A stretch of DNA of 64,000 nt from Sympetrum striolatum (GCA_947579665.1 OX388351.1:52150939-52214938); one strand, 5' to 3'. Counted from the stretch's first letter, positions 11,528 to 23,060 are shown. Notes: generated by a model not told the origin, from the letters alone. Numbers and translations: made by a program.

Positions 11528-14250
11528 TAGGTAAATTCTTATGAAGAAAGCAAGTTGAGAAAGATCTGAAAGGCAAACAATAAAAATATAGATACATACT
11601 CATGTAGATTAATCAATATAAATGTTTGCAAATGTAAAGAATGTAGTGGAGAGAAAGCAATTAAATTACAAGAAAAATGGGTTAATAACTAGAAAACTAA
11701 ATTAAAAATAGAACAGTTAATATTGAAGTGTTCACTAGTATGACCAGATTCTATAACCAGAACTAATGGAAGAATAGAGGAGACTAGAAGTAAAAAAATT
11801 AAAAATTAACAAAAATCGATTTAACGATAAATGAATGATAGCCTACCAATGCTCAGGTACCGAATTCGGGTCCTGGATGGACGTATTTTCCTGTTTAGGG
11901 TATCGTTAAATAAGAAGATTAGAAGAAATAGATTGATAAATACAAAACTGAAATAAAAATGGAATAAAAAGTTCACTTGCCGAACCAGATTCGTCAATGC
12001 TGACTGAATAAGACCGAGACTAGAACTAAAAGATTATTTTTTCTCCATTCATTACCAAAAGTCAAGTGAAAAGGATTCCAACCGACAAAATACGACAGCA
12101 GGAACCGCAGCTTAAAGATGCATTCATTTAAAGATCGGAGGGATAATTAACCAGCAGCGTAAGACAATACGATGCTCGCGATCGCTTCCCACTTCAACCC
12201 TCTCGAGGATAACTTCATCTAAAAAAAAGCACGGACGCATCCTCGATATGAAACCCTCGATAGCTAATACGCGCTCTCTCTCCTTGCAGAAACAGCCCTT
12301 GTTAAGTGATTGTCTCCGTTTCTCGTATTGTGAGGCACTCGCTCCGCGCACACCGGTTGGTTTCTGTGATGCTGCGATGAAATAAAGGGCTCGAGAGGAG
12401 AAAAGCCCCCGTTTGTTGAATTTTCACTATTTCCTCAACTCCACTTTTCATTAAAATGAAGAGGTGCTCCTGAAAACTTTTATTAAAAACCCTCCAACTG
12501 AATAAATGCATCCTTAAGTCCTACTCAAGGCTTCTCCCATCTTTTCTGATCCCGGAGAGAGTGAGTGGTGCATTAGAAGGTCTCAGTGCAACCAACTTTC
12601 CATATTTGGGAAGCCATTCTCTTCACGCCCCTCGCCCAAACAAGCGCAACTGTTGATTTATATATGTAAGCGAACGCATAGGTGTCTCGCATGCACGCAA
12701 ACACGCGGATACGTATGTATGTGTATGTTCTTCTTTGATTCTTCATGCTGCCCAAGTCGCATCGACCTGTATTCCGCACCCTTTAACTTAGCTCCAGCAT
12801 ATCTTTCTCTCTCTTCCTCCATCTCCCTTTCTCTCCCACGTATACACAAAAGAAGCACACATCCCTCCCTTTTCTCCTTGAAACACCCTTTTTTTCGCCG
12901 TGATTAGGATTAAATAACCTCGAGACGTGCTTCGATAATGGCCGCGTGGCGCGCTCGGCTCGCTTCTTTTGTTTCTCCACCCCGGTGCGCCGGTGCTGCT
13001 GCCCTGAGGTCCTAGGGGAGTACAATGGAAACATGGCCACTCCGCGAAGAAGAAAAGGGGTTTTTCTGCCGGACGGGAAGTGGTGTGGAGGGAGGCATAT
13101 CTCTCGAGCCCTGGGTTTGACAATGGAGCCAAAGGGGTGGTGGGGGAGGAGAGGGAGGCAGGAAGTGGGGCGGGAAGCGGAGAATAGGGGAGAGAACTGT
13201 GATCTTCCGGGAGCGGGGGAGGATGTGGGCGAATCGTGGCGACAGTCACTTTGGAGAATACTTTAAATCGCCTTCACACGTAGCTTCTCCCTTATCTTAA
13301 TACACGTCCAGGTTTAGTATGTGTGTGTGTAGGCCCAAAACACGTGGTCAAGAGGTCACACTGCTTAAGAATACATCACTTAATTTCGTCACCACCAAGA
13401 TGTTTGTCGCTTATTGTCTGCAATTTTTAGGCTCAATGCTAGAAAAAAAAATGACTGAAAAAATTAAACTTCGTATCTTTTAAAATTTTTACTTGACACG
13501 ACCAAGGTATTCGTGAGCGTAAACTTTAACTATACCATTGAATTAAAGAGGTTTATAATTACCGCAAAATTAGAACTGACTGTATCGTTAATTGATACGA
13601 CAAGTACCAATTTATCAATCAATCAATTTTATCAATCTTAACGGCCATCCTTATTTTCCCCAAAACTTAAGAAATATGCAGTATTTCTTAATTTCTCTAT
13701 AAATAGTGCTATTTCCTGATTTAAGGTACCTGAGGATTAAGTTTGCACTCGGTCGCATTTAAAAATTTTTGCGGAGAAAATTTTGTTTATTGCTGTTTGT
13801 TGCTATTTTTTCTTGAGGTTTACAAGTAGCGTTCCTCCAACTCAAACCTGATCATATGGAGTTTGGGCACTTGGTCGTTTAATAGGCCATCAATAGATTA
13901 ATGCATAGAAATTGGGTTATATAATCGGCGAGGTTTATTTCTGTATATATAATGAGTAGTTTGTTAGAAAAGCTGATTATGTTATACTAATTCTACGAGA
14001 TCTTGATGGGTATCATTGTAAAAAATCGTCATAAATCTAAATTTCGCTCACGAAACATCACGGTAGTCACTTGTGAGAAAGGTCTAAAAAGTTGTGAGTG
14101 CCAAGAAACGAGAATCAGAAGTCGGGGGTGAGATTGGAACTTAAAGAACTTTCAATAATAGATCGACTATAGTCTCATCTATTAATTTGAGTTCACATGC
14201 GCCTGCAATAATAGAATCCAACCAAGTCTATCAATTATTTAAAGTTCATA
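11528..14250. other. Unassigned DNA with a CpG-richer block
   Basis: The first 550 bases are A-rich. From about 12120 to 13270 the composition shifts to G+C-rich with many CpGs, pyrimidine tracts near 12800-12840 and G-rich runs near 13100-13220. Overlapping frames of up to 153 codons on both strands there are what G+C-rich DNA with few stop codons would give by chance, and none shows a domain. A promoter, a diverged exon or a conserved regulatory block are all possible. From 13280 onward the sequence is plain AT-rich DNA. Confidence 0.4.
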
Positions 14251-14251
14251 T

Positions 14252-14332
14252 AAAAAAGTTCCCATGTCGGGAATCTAACCCGGGCTTTCTGGGTGTTGAA
14301 GCCAGTTATCCTAGCCACTAGACCACATGGGA
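14252..14332 (-). tRNA. tRNA-Glu-like gene, probably a pseudogene
   Basis: The minus strand from 14332 to 14260 folds as a tRNA. The acceptor stem TCCCATG pairs perfectly with CATGGGA, and the D arm TGGTCTAGTGGCTAGGAT is the usual eukaryotic tRNA-Glu sequence. The 3' end is followed by TTTTTT at 14252-14257 (plus strand AAAAAA), a polymerase III terminator. Three things are wrong for a working tRNA. The anticodon loop has nine bases (CTTCAACAC) in place of seven. The T loop has TTAGATT for TTCGATT, which also damages the B box. The T-stem closing pair is lost. It is therefore a decayed gene or tRNA-derived repeat. Known: canonical tRNA-Glu(TTC) structure. Inferred: loss of function. Confidence 0.75.
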
Positions 14333-14877
14333 TGTGAAATATTGCCAAATGTATGGTGTTCCATAATTGCTTCCATATGTTAGTGGAAGGTTTTTAATCA
14401 AAGTCCATTGAATTTTCATTATGCTCTTTTTCGTGCGATACTTGTGAAATGAAAATTTTACTCTGCGGCTAGGGAATCGAAACTGAACCAAAACTTAGCT
14501 TCTTAATTGAACCAGAGTGAAAGCGGTAACAAAAGTTATTAAGCTTCGAAGCCTTGTATAAACTAAAGTTAGAAGACAAAAATATCTAGATCAATGTTGC
14601 ATTTTATTTAAAGTAAAGTATGACGTAGAATTTGTTTATGTGGTGATGAATTCTAACTACTATTAGAGTGAAAATTGGTTAATACAATAAAATAAATGGA
14701 GTTTTCTATGCAGAGATGTGAATTCAAGAGCATTCTCTTGGTCAACATTTCAGACAATATAATCACTTTAGGGTGCATAAGGGATGTTTGAAATTGTATC
14801 TCGAACTTAACAATATCACGAAATAACTGATGTTTACCCATTATATATTTCGTAAAAGAATGTCATAATACAATTTA
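14333..14877. other. Unassigned AT-rich DNA
   Basis: Nothing was recognised between the tRNA-like locus and the SINE-B fragment. Confidence 0.45.
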
Positions 14878-14950
14878 ATTGTAGTAGTAGTAGTATTGTT
14901 AATAAAAGTGCTTCGACAGCTTAGGTCATTTCGCACATTGGCTCCCACCG
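14878..14950 (-). repeat. SINE-B fragment, 3' part with TAC/TAG tail
   Basis: The minus strand reads GGTGGGAGCCAATGTGCG, then CTGTCGAAGCACTTTTATTA and a run of ACT triplets. The same segment is present at 60519-60625 (with an intact B box in front) and at 23213-23270. The copies agree on the CTGTCGAAGCACTTTTA block and the triplet tail but differ in 5' extent, as retroposed SINEs do. Confidence 0.75.
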
Positions 14951-16150
14951 AATTTAATTGTATTTTAAAGTATTCTTACAGTATATCACAGAAATCAGAA
15001 ATTAAAGAAAAGTTAAATTTTAAAAATTAAAATTTTAAAACATTATATATTGATATTGATGTTCTGTAACCATTCTGTTAAGTATCGATCTGATTTTCTA
15101 CTTGTACAAAAATTAATAATGAAGTCCATTGTTTATTGCGCTGGCCCACAATCACAAAGAGCAGTCTGTCCGTCTCCATATCTTCCTTGTCCTAAATCTG
15201 TTATACGATTCAAAATTCGGGAGGTAATGATTCCTAACGATTAATCAAAGATAACGAAGTTTACTGGATCGCAACTACTGAATTTTAACTCAGTGATAAT
15301 TTGGAGAGTCGAACTTCCTCTGCTCTGAATTGCCTTATCTTCACTCATTGATGAGATGAAATTTCCTCTCTGATTCAAGACATCTTCTCTTTTTTCAGAA
15401 TTCTAGGAAGTATTAACAGAGGAAAGTGACGAAGTCTTTGAGAGGAAGCCTTCGAAAGGTAAGGACACCTCCTCTTATTGATAATACGTGGAATCGTTTT
15501 ATTGCTAACCTACTTGTCCATTTGCTCGATAGCGATCGAATCGGTGCCATTGTATTTGGATGACGGATGCAGTTGCTTCGTATCAGAGACGCTTAATTAC
15601 TATTGCTCTGTTGTTATGAGCACGATAGTCGTTCGTTTGGTGCACGAAATGAACGGGAAGTAATTACTCTCTCGATGCTGCTCGATTTCACTCCACGAGG
15701 AAACTGTTACAATCAATCAGAATCCATTACATTGCAGCAAAAATAAATTCACATTGTCCTTAGAATTGGGTTTTCTATAGGTATCTCACAGAAGATCAAG
15801 AACTTGCACACGATATCATGTTTCTAAACCAATATAAAGTGAAATATAGATTCAATATTTTTCATTGTATGTACCCTAGGAAAATCGACTCTAGATACGG
15901 AAAACGTAAGATGCGGAAAACAAAGGGTGCAATTACTGTAGTTGGGACCTTAAAAAATCAACCCAAGATACGGCAAAACGTTAGAAACGAGAACGCTGAA
16001 ACGGGATTTCCTTGGATACCGATTAGTAAAGCAATAAATAAAAATTTGTTCTGTAACGGCGTATTAAAAACATTAATTTTGAAGCCCCCTCGTATTTTAT
16101 ATATATTTAAGCCCACTCGTATCTTATTATTTAATTTATGAAAATTATTC
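14951..16150. other. Unassigned AT-rich DNA
   Basis: A 107-codon frame (15818-16141, plus) is lysine/arginine-rich with no known motif and is not called as a gene. No repeat was recognised. Confidence 0.4.
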
Positions 16151-16230
16151 AGGTTGTTTGGTGTTTCACACCCCCTGCCATTTACCTCAGTGTGGCTTGC
16201 GGGGTACTAATGTAAATATAAATGTAAAGG
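16151..16230 (-). repeat. Short dispersed repeat R3 copy
   Basis: CACACCCCCTGCCATTTACC followed by TGTGGCTTGCGGGGTA and an AATGTAAATATAAATG leader corresponds, reversed, to the R3 arrangement at 10101 and 48243. Only about 65 bp separate it from the R1 copy that starts at 16297. Confidence 0.7.
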
Positions 16231-16296
16231 TTAAATCACATAATTTATAATAACCCGATGCATTATTATAGCTTGCGTTCGACATAGGTTCCCCAC

Positions 16297-16526
16297 GTAG
16301 GTTTCGCAGGTTTTTCACACTCCCCTTCCTGTGAGTGTTTTTCTGCAGTGGAAATGTTTTCTAATGCTCTTAGCTTAGGTTTTTTAATCCACAAAGTAGT
16401 TTTCTTCTCTGTACTTTTGTAATCTATCTCTTTCTTTCTTTTCTCACATGACAAAGGGTTAGGTCTAAGAAGAAACTTAATACTCTCAATCTCGCCCTGA
16501 ATAAAGTCCTTTTTATTATTATTATC
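16297..16526 (+). repeat. Dispersed repeat family R1, full-length copy
   Basis: This copy matches 231-461 from the GTAGGTTTCGCAGGTTTTTC head through CTCAATCTCGCCCTGAATAA to the (ATT)n tail. AATAAAG just before the tail resembles a polyadenylation signal. The minus-strand frame across it is an artefact of the repeat. Confidence 0.8.
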
Positions 16527-16898
16527 CATGCAAATAAATCATTTTTTACTCTATGGTGGAACTACAGGCATGTGTAATCCATCTCAAACATCATCCTATA
16601 AATATAATTTCTAAACGGATTGCGAAAATAACCAAATAAATCGTTCAAGAATTTAATTAAGAGAAGTAATCTTACCTTACACAACTTATAAATAACAAAT
16701 GAGGATGAAACAGATATGATTTATATTAAACTTCTTTAGAATTGCTTGTAAAGAGGTTCCAAAACTAGAATTGTAGTTTACGAAGCGAAAATTTATTTAA
16801 TTGGTTAAGGAAGGAAAATCAGGGAAATTAGTTGTCCTAATGTGACAAAAATTATGGTTTCTATAAAATCATTTCATAGCATATTCATGGTGCGCAGG
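16527..16898. other. Unassigned AT-rich DNA
   Basis: Nothing was recognised. Confidence 0.45.
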
Positions 16899-17054
16899 TT
16901 CCCAAGATACATCAACATACCCCTCCTGTTTCTATATAAGCCTTCTTGTTTGTAACTTCCTTACCTGAAGATGGCCGATTTGTGCCGAAACCGGTCGTTT
17001 TGCAAATAAATGTGTGGAAAAAAGTATTTGTTAATCTTTATTTTTAACATCCTC
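16899..17054 (+). repeat. 156-bp direct repeat, copy 1, with CTGAAGA-stem-GAAAC motif
   Basis: This segment is about 95% identical (roughly seven changes) to 17212-17367. It holds a TATATAAG box-like sequence, then CTGAAGATGGCC, a loop, GCCGAAACCGG and TCGTTTTGCAAATAA. The pairing GGC/GCC and the following palindrome ACCGGT are preserved in the related motif at 41133, where the stem is GCTAC/GTAGC. The CTGANGA...GAA core is what a hammerhead ribozyme core requires, and Penelope-like retroelements are known to carry hammerheads in their repeated termini. Ribozyme activity here is a hypothesis: stem I pairs poorly, and the base after CTGAAGA does not pair as expected. Confidence 0.65.
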
Positions 17055-17268
17055 TGTTGTGGATTTCCACTCGGTAAAGCCTGCTACAATCGATTTGATT
17101 TGTGACGCCAGTACAGGCATTAAGGCTAAACTTTATAGGAAGTTACTCATCAAGAAGAAAGTGATTTCTTTGAAGATATACTTCAATAGTATATGTCTGA
17201 GAAATGGATTCTTCCCAAGATACATGAACATACCCCTCCTGTTTCTATATAAGCCTTCTTGTTTGTAA
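17055..17268 (+). pseudogene. Possible retroelement ORF remnant between the direct repeats
   Basis: A 69-codon frame (17059-17268) includes the segment KLYRKLLIKKK and, 12 residues later, NSICLRNGFFPRYMNI, then runs into repeat copy 2 and stops. Penelope-like element proteins begin with a basic region followed by a CL...G..P.F/Y motif that looks similar, and both direct repeats begin at the codons for FPRY. This fits a retroelement reduced to repeat, stub and repeat, but the resemblance is weak and the frame is short. No reverse transcriptase motif is present. It may equally be chance coding next to a repeat. Confidence 0.3.
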
Positions 17269-17367
17269 CTTCCTTACCTGAAGATGGCCGATCTGTGCCG
17301 AAACCGGCCGTTTTGCAAATAATTGTGTGGAAAAAAGTATTTGTAAATCTTCATTCTTAACATCCTC
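17212..17367 (+). repeat. 156-bp direct repeat, copy 2
   Basis: This is the second unit, offset 313 bases from copy 1, with CTGAAGATGGCC, GCCGAAACCGG and a palindrome changed from ACCGGT to ACCGGC. The shared start (TTCCCAAGATACAT) and end (AACATCCTC) give clean boundaries for the duplicated segment. Confidence 0.85.
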
Positions 17368-18426
17368 AGGTAATATAATGTCCAACTCAGAAAAAAACAG
17401 CTCTCTATAGTTATATATAGGCTTTGATGGTCACCAAAAAATAGGAAAGAATAATGATAACTTCAATTGTGATTCCTAAGATACATAAAATGAAAATAAA
17501 TAAGCAAAATCAAGACCCGAAACGAAAGAGAAAGAAGTAAAAGCCATATAATTAGTAAACTGGATAGGTTCCAAGACGGCCAAAATAAAATTTAGAAGAA
17601 AATATAAAAAGTATAGTGAAAGTAAACGTAAATCATGAATATGAGGAATTAATATAAGGGAATACTTGGTGCGAAATTTTAGGGGGTAAAAGTATTTATT
17701 TACGAATTGAATTGTGTGAATTTTAAAATTGTGTATTCTAAGCTATTCTTACGATATACGTGAAATGCATATAAAAAAGGTAAAAATCTCTTCACTTCTC
17801 AGCATATTCCCCTACTCCGTGTAGCAACACAAATATATGCTTCATACTCCAGCGAGAAAGTTGTTTCGGAAGTTTGAATGATGCAAACGGAAATTTTCTT
17901 TTGTATTCTCAATATACACGAGAAATACCTTTCATATTAATACATCCCCGATGATCTCACTGTCGTGAAATCGCCATTCACAGCTCTTTCAGAGCTAATA
18001 ATTTGGTTCTTCGGATCTCAAGCGTGTTTGCCTTCGAAAAGGTTCACTGGCGAAATATTCAAGGCCGGATAATTCTGCCAAGTCACTACCGTTGGCTTAG
18101 GCTGTCTCGTTACTATCACACCTAACAATACTTTCCTAGTTCTCCTAAATTCTATGAGCATGCTAAGATTTGAACCGTTCACAAAATACTCATCGGAATT
18201 TAGTTATAATGAATATTGTAATGTATGCTACTTAATAGTTTAGTTCATTTGAAATGACTCCTCTGAGTGGGAATAAAAATGAAAAATTATTTCACTCATT
18301 TATTGATAAATACCATGCCTCTTCATATCGCTATTTAAAGTTTTTTTATGCTGACACTCGATTAAACGTATTGCTTGAAAATATTATTTCCTAGAATTTT
18401 CAAATTCCTATTCGAAATGACAACCA
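17368..18426. other. Unassigned AT-rich DNA
   Basis: Nothing was recognised up to the hAT target-site duplication. Confidence 0.45.
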
Positions 18427-19509
18427 CTGTGCACTAGAGGTCTGCATGGGCCGAAAATTTTAACCCAAGCCCGGCCCGGCCCGTCCGTTGTTGAGCCCGA
18501 GCCCGGCCCGGCCCGAACGTAGGAAAAACTTTTCGAGCCCGAGCCCGGCCCGGCCCGAACGTAGGAGAAAATTTTCGAGCCCGAGCCCGGCCCGGCCCGA
18601 ACGTGGAAACAGTACATTTATTTCACTTCTTCAGCAATCCCAAAATATATAGAAACTAAATTAAATGAAAATTAATCAATGATTTCTTATTTTTTTGTCT
18701 TAGAAGTTTTAATTTATTTTGTAAGTGATTGTACTGAATAAATGATAAATAAAGTAAAAAACTTTAGCAAGTAAATGATAATTTGTTCTGAAAAAATGAC
18801 AGTAATTTCATGTTATGAGGGTCTTTAGCGAAAAAAATTGTCAAACATATGTCCAGGAGCCTTTTATGAAAAAACATATCACTTCATAAGTATGTACATT
18901 GCAGTAATTTAAATTGTATGATAAAGCTGGTGGACCGGTCCGCAACCCTAAAACTTATCTGAATAATTAAATGCCTAGTAGAAACGTTTCAGTTAATAGA
19001 TTCTATATTTCTACTCATGAAATAAAATTCCAATATTAGAAGTATACGTTGCTATAAATAAGGTTAGGTTGCTAGTGACGTTTAAATAAAATATTGTTCT
19101 CCCTTCTATCGGGTTGATCTACACTATCTAATCTAACGGTGAAAACCTTAACTATTGATTCAACAATCACTGTGGCTATCCATGAGAATTTTTTTGTTTA
19201 CAACCTCTAACATTCCCGGAATATTTCGTTTATTTCATCGCTGTTCTCGCAATTCAAATAAAAAGCAATATTCCACGACTGAAATAAAAGTATTCATTCA
19301 AATTCATTTCTTTTGGTACTTGTCTTGATTTCGTGGGTCTTCTTTTACTAATTTATTATTGCAAAATAAACAAACCCTGCATGCGATAAAAATTAGATTT
19401 ACGTGCAAACCTTATGGAAAATTATTCATGGGCCCAGGCCCGGCCCGAGCCCGATAAACTGCCTACTTACCAGGCCCGAGCCCGGCCCATGCAGACCTCT
19501 ACTGTGCAC
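18427..19509. mobile_element. Complete non-autonomous hAT transposon (1067 bp) with 8-bp target duplication
   Basis: The element proper is 18435-19501. Both ends carry the perfect 18-bp inverted repeat TAGAGGTCTGCATGGGCC, and CTGTGCAC stands directly outside each end (18427-18434 and 19502-19509). An exact 8-bp duplication together with a TAG/CAG-type short inverted repeat is the hallmark of the hAT superfamily. Inside the left end are three tandem units of about 42 bp rich in GAGCCCGAGCCCGGCCCGG, a matching GC-rich block lies inside the right end, and the centre is AT-rich without a transposase. It is therefore a passenger moved by a transposase from elsewhere. The intact ends and exact duplication suggest a fairly young insertion. 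The minus-strand glycine/arginine-rich frame here is an artefact of the GC repeats. A 371-bp relative is at 48309. Confidence 0.93.
18490..18606 (+). repeat. Three 42-bp GC-rich tandem units inside the hAT element
   Basis: Each unit has GAGCCCGAGCCCGGCCCGG, CCCGAACGT and a short A/T run (AGGAAAAACTTTTC type). Such subterminal repeats in hAT elements are often transposase-binding sites; that role is inferred here. Confidence 0.8.
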
Positions 19510-22500
19510 TAACATAATCTTCTTAGAACGTTAAGGATTGTTTTCTCCAATTTCAGTTATTATAGATATATCGTGATTTAAATTAATCTTTCGATACTCA
19601 TATAGGTATATAAATACAAAGAGGCTAATCTTTGTAATGGTCCACGCATCGAAATTACTATAAAGGGAAAATGATTGAACGTGCCATAAAGGTTTGATTA
19701 ATTCCCAGATGGATTTGAAGACAAATCATTCGAATCAAATGTTTCATAGAAATATTTTCTTTTCTTGTGGGGTGTATCGAAAGTGCCGATTTACCGGAAT
19801 TTTTAACGTGTACTTAACGAGAAAATGAGGCACTTTGTTTCTCAATTTAATCCTTTGAAATTTTATAATTATATGCAAAAATTATCCAAGAAAGCGTAAA
19901 TCAAAATTCCATTATTTTTAAAAGTACCTGCTAGATTTGAAAATAGCGCTGGATTATTGGTTAAAAAAAAGAAATTTTGGCTAGCTGTAAAGAAAGTTTA
20001 TGCTGACAAGGATTAAAAAGTGGATAAATCCTTATATTTATACTTAATTACACACGTTTAAACAGTCTGAATCATATACACCAGAAATCTATACCTAATA
20101 TATCGAGATGTCCGTTTAAATAATAATTTCAGTCTGAAAAATAGGAATCTCTCCCTGTCGGAAGTTATTTTTGCAGAGTACATTTTTCTTGACCATGGCC
20201 TGTTGACAGTGAAAACTAGAATTGCATTTCTCCTGTTTCTTTTACACTTTCTCCTCATCAACTATCTCCCCAAACAAATGCACCCCCTCCGTTTTCTCCG
20301 AGGTCATGCGCGGGGCAAGGGTACATATTCTTTACCATAGCAGAGCACTTTTAAATAAAGCATTCCTCATCCTCCCCATGCGAGGGAGAGTTACTTGGGG
20401 GAGTATGAATGCGATGTAAGGGCTCAATGGAAGAGGATTAAGTGATTTCCTCGTACTTCCCCGAGCTCTCGTAAGTTCCAAATTTTACATTTCTTCGCTC
20501 CATTACGACTGCGGACCGATGCATTCGGTCTGTGGGAATACGTGTTTTACGCGTGCCTTTACAAGGGTCGTTCGAGGTTGATCGAGAATTTTGCACTCAA
20601 AATATTCATGAGTCACTGGAATAGGTTAAAACTGGAAAAGGACGGTCATAATTCAATCATAACGTTTTTGGGTATTTTAAAACTATAAACCGACACAAAA
20701 CGATGATAAATAAACGTTAATCTGTAATTACATTATGCCCAACCATAGGTCCAACTTCGGACTACCGACGATTTACGAATATATTCCAAAATAAGATAAA
20801 TATATTTTGGATAACTTTAGATTAGGGTGGTATATTTTCTAAGACTTTGCTTGTAAAGGATTTTCTTTCGAAGAATTTGTTTTAAAAAAATTCTCCAAGG
20901 AGGTTTTAACTTCCAAAGAATTTTCCTGTGACTATGTTCTAAATATTTTTCTTCCAAAAATTCTTCATCGTCTCTCCATCCGCCTCTTTCATCATCATAC
21001 CTCTCATCGCAGATAATGACTTTACAACTTTTATTTTCCCAAATTCCCTCTTGTTCCCTTCATTTTCCACCTGACTCTACGTAGTGATTTCTTGCTTCTG
21101 ATTTTGTCTGATATTTTAATCTTCCATATGAATAGTAACAAATTATAAACACGATGATAACATTGCTCATACCAGCCTTTCATCACTCTAGTGTCATTCT
21201 TTTGGGTCCATCCGTCGAATTTTCATAATTTCAAAGTTTACAGAATGTGTTTTCGAATTTACGTAGTTTTTATTTACATCATTATCATACTTTATCATTA
21301 GTTTCTATCAAATAGATTTGAAGGAAATTGAGCCCAAAGTTGTATTTAAGGTTCAAGTTGTATATCAAGAAATTGTATTTTCTCAGAGCTCTAGCGAAAA
21401 TCTTGTTGTGGAATCATCATTAGATAATCTGGTGTAAAATTTTCAGAATAAATATTTATAGATGCAAACAATAGGCCTTTGAAGATCTTTGGTAATTTAC
21501 ATGAATGGTTTAGGAATTTTTTAAACTATAATTTTATCAAATATTTCGAATTTATAGACTGATAGTACACATTTGAAGAATATGCCGGGAATTCTTTGAT
21601 GTTTCCTTCTCTGATGTCTGATTCAAGAACCCTCAATTATCATTACTGTCATACTCTCCCATCAGTTTCACCTTACTGTTGTTAACACCTATTATGTAGG
21701 CAAAACTGATGGAACAGAAGATGAAACTAGACAGACAGAATAACCGAAGTATCTGCTTTTACACAAAAATAGAAAAGTTCTCTTATTTGATTCCTTTTAT
21801 ATTCGCATTCTCAGCGAGTAAAAGTTGATGTTGTTTAACGTATATTCTGAACATAAGCGACTTTGTTAAGTGATCAAAGACTCCCAATCTTCAAGAGTGC
21901 CTCGTAGCAGAGGTCGAATATTTCTGACGTCGCAAGAATCGAATCGTTCGACTTAACACGCGCTTCCCCGCACTCACTTTTATTCAGAGAGGACGAATCG
22001 GAAAAATAATGCCGGTACGGCGCCAACGTCGCCCTGAGGAATGGTTTCTTTTTCTCGAAAGACCCTTTCAGCGAGTTCATAAAAACCCCTTTTCCCTCTT
22101 TTTTCAAAAGGACAGGTGATTAAGAAAGGGTCTGAATGCGCCCGTCAACTTCTCAGTCTTTCTTCAGCAAAAGGGACTCGAATATATAACCTTTCCGGGT
22201 CAGTTTTCAGGTGAATTCATCGTCCCATCAACCTGTCCCGCCTTTCAAAGAAATCTCCAGAGTTAGGAGCGTGGTTACTAAGTCATTCCTCTGCGGATAA
22301 GGGAGGTGGGGACCCGAGGGCCCACCGGGGCCGCCTTCCAGGGTGGCCCCTCGCGATACCTCGTCCCCCGAATATTGGCCAATTACGGGGGAGGGGCTCG
22401 CGCAAGGAGGATATTTTCAGGTAGTCGCCCAGTAGGCGGCCATGTTTACCCACAGTGGAGGCATCTGGTGGATTGAGTGACAGGCTTTCTTCTTATCGGA

Positions 22501-22835
22501 CGGCACGCCCTTTCGCGTGTGGGCGTCTTTGGGTCCATCAGGGGGAGGATGGAATGCCGGGAGCACAAACAAATGATGGTGGAGAGACCACGTTTAAAGA
22601 GTATTTCGTGGTCCTCTCTCACCTTCAGCTCGGATTCCTTGGCGGGTTATGGGCGCGACCAGTTTCTCATTATTATTATAGATTCATATGTTGCAGAAGT
22701 ACTAATAGTTTGGTGACATTATTATTACAATACTACATTATATCAACGAATATCTATTCTGTACCATGATAGAATACTTTTACCGACTAATAGTTAGAAT
22801 ACTTAGTTTACCTACGGAATCTTTCCAAAATGTTC
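19510..22835. other. Unassigned DNA with a GC-richer part
   Basis: The stretch is AT-rich to about 21900, then has more CpGs and G/C runs from about 21940 to 22640. The 104-codon frame at 22455-22769 overlaps another in a second frame and has no known domain. A promoter or conserved element is possible, but there is no direct proof. Confidence 0.4.
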
Positions 22836-23060
22836 ATTGGTTCAGAACTTTTAGGCTAAGTAAATGAAATTTTGGTTTCGGTAAAGAACTAACGCTATCC
22901 CCGAGAAGCATCGACAAAACGTTACAAGAAATATGTCGCAAAGATAGATAATTACTTCTGGTAGATCTTTCTGTAGTCTATTAGAGAAGCTGATAGGGTA
23001 CATTAGGTAGAGGTATTGGTGACACCTCTGCCATATGCCACTGGCGGCTCGCGGAATATG
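22836..23060 (-). repeat. R3-type repeat unit, copy 1 of a local pair
   Basis: The plus strand shows TTCAGAACTTTTAGG, AAGTAAATGAAATTTT, ATTACTTCTGGT, TAGAGAAGCT and finally CTGCCATATGCCACTGGCGG. The same blocks occur in the same order at 23360-23545. The end module is the R3 hairpin (GCC/AGT/GGC) seen throughout the window. Confidence 0.7.

Noticed and set aside
12788..13249. 153-codon minus-strand frame, proline- and arginine-rich
   Set aside because: Overlaps frames on both strands in a G+C-rich block where stop codons are rare. No motif.
18408..18617. Minus-strand frame with repeated RAGPGSGS residues
   Set aside because: Produced by the GC-rich tandem units of the hAT element. The same kind of frame appears in the 48-kb copy.
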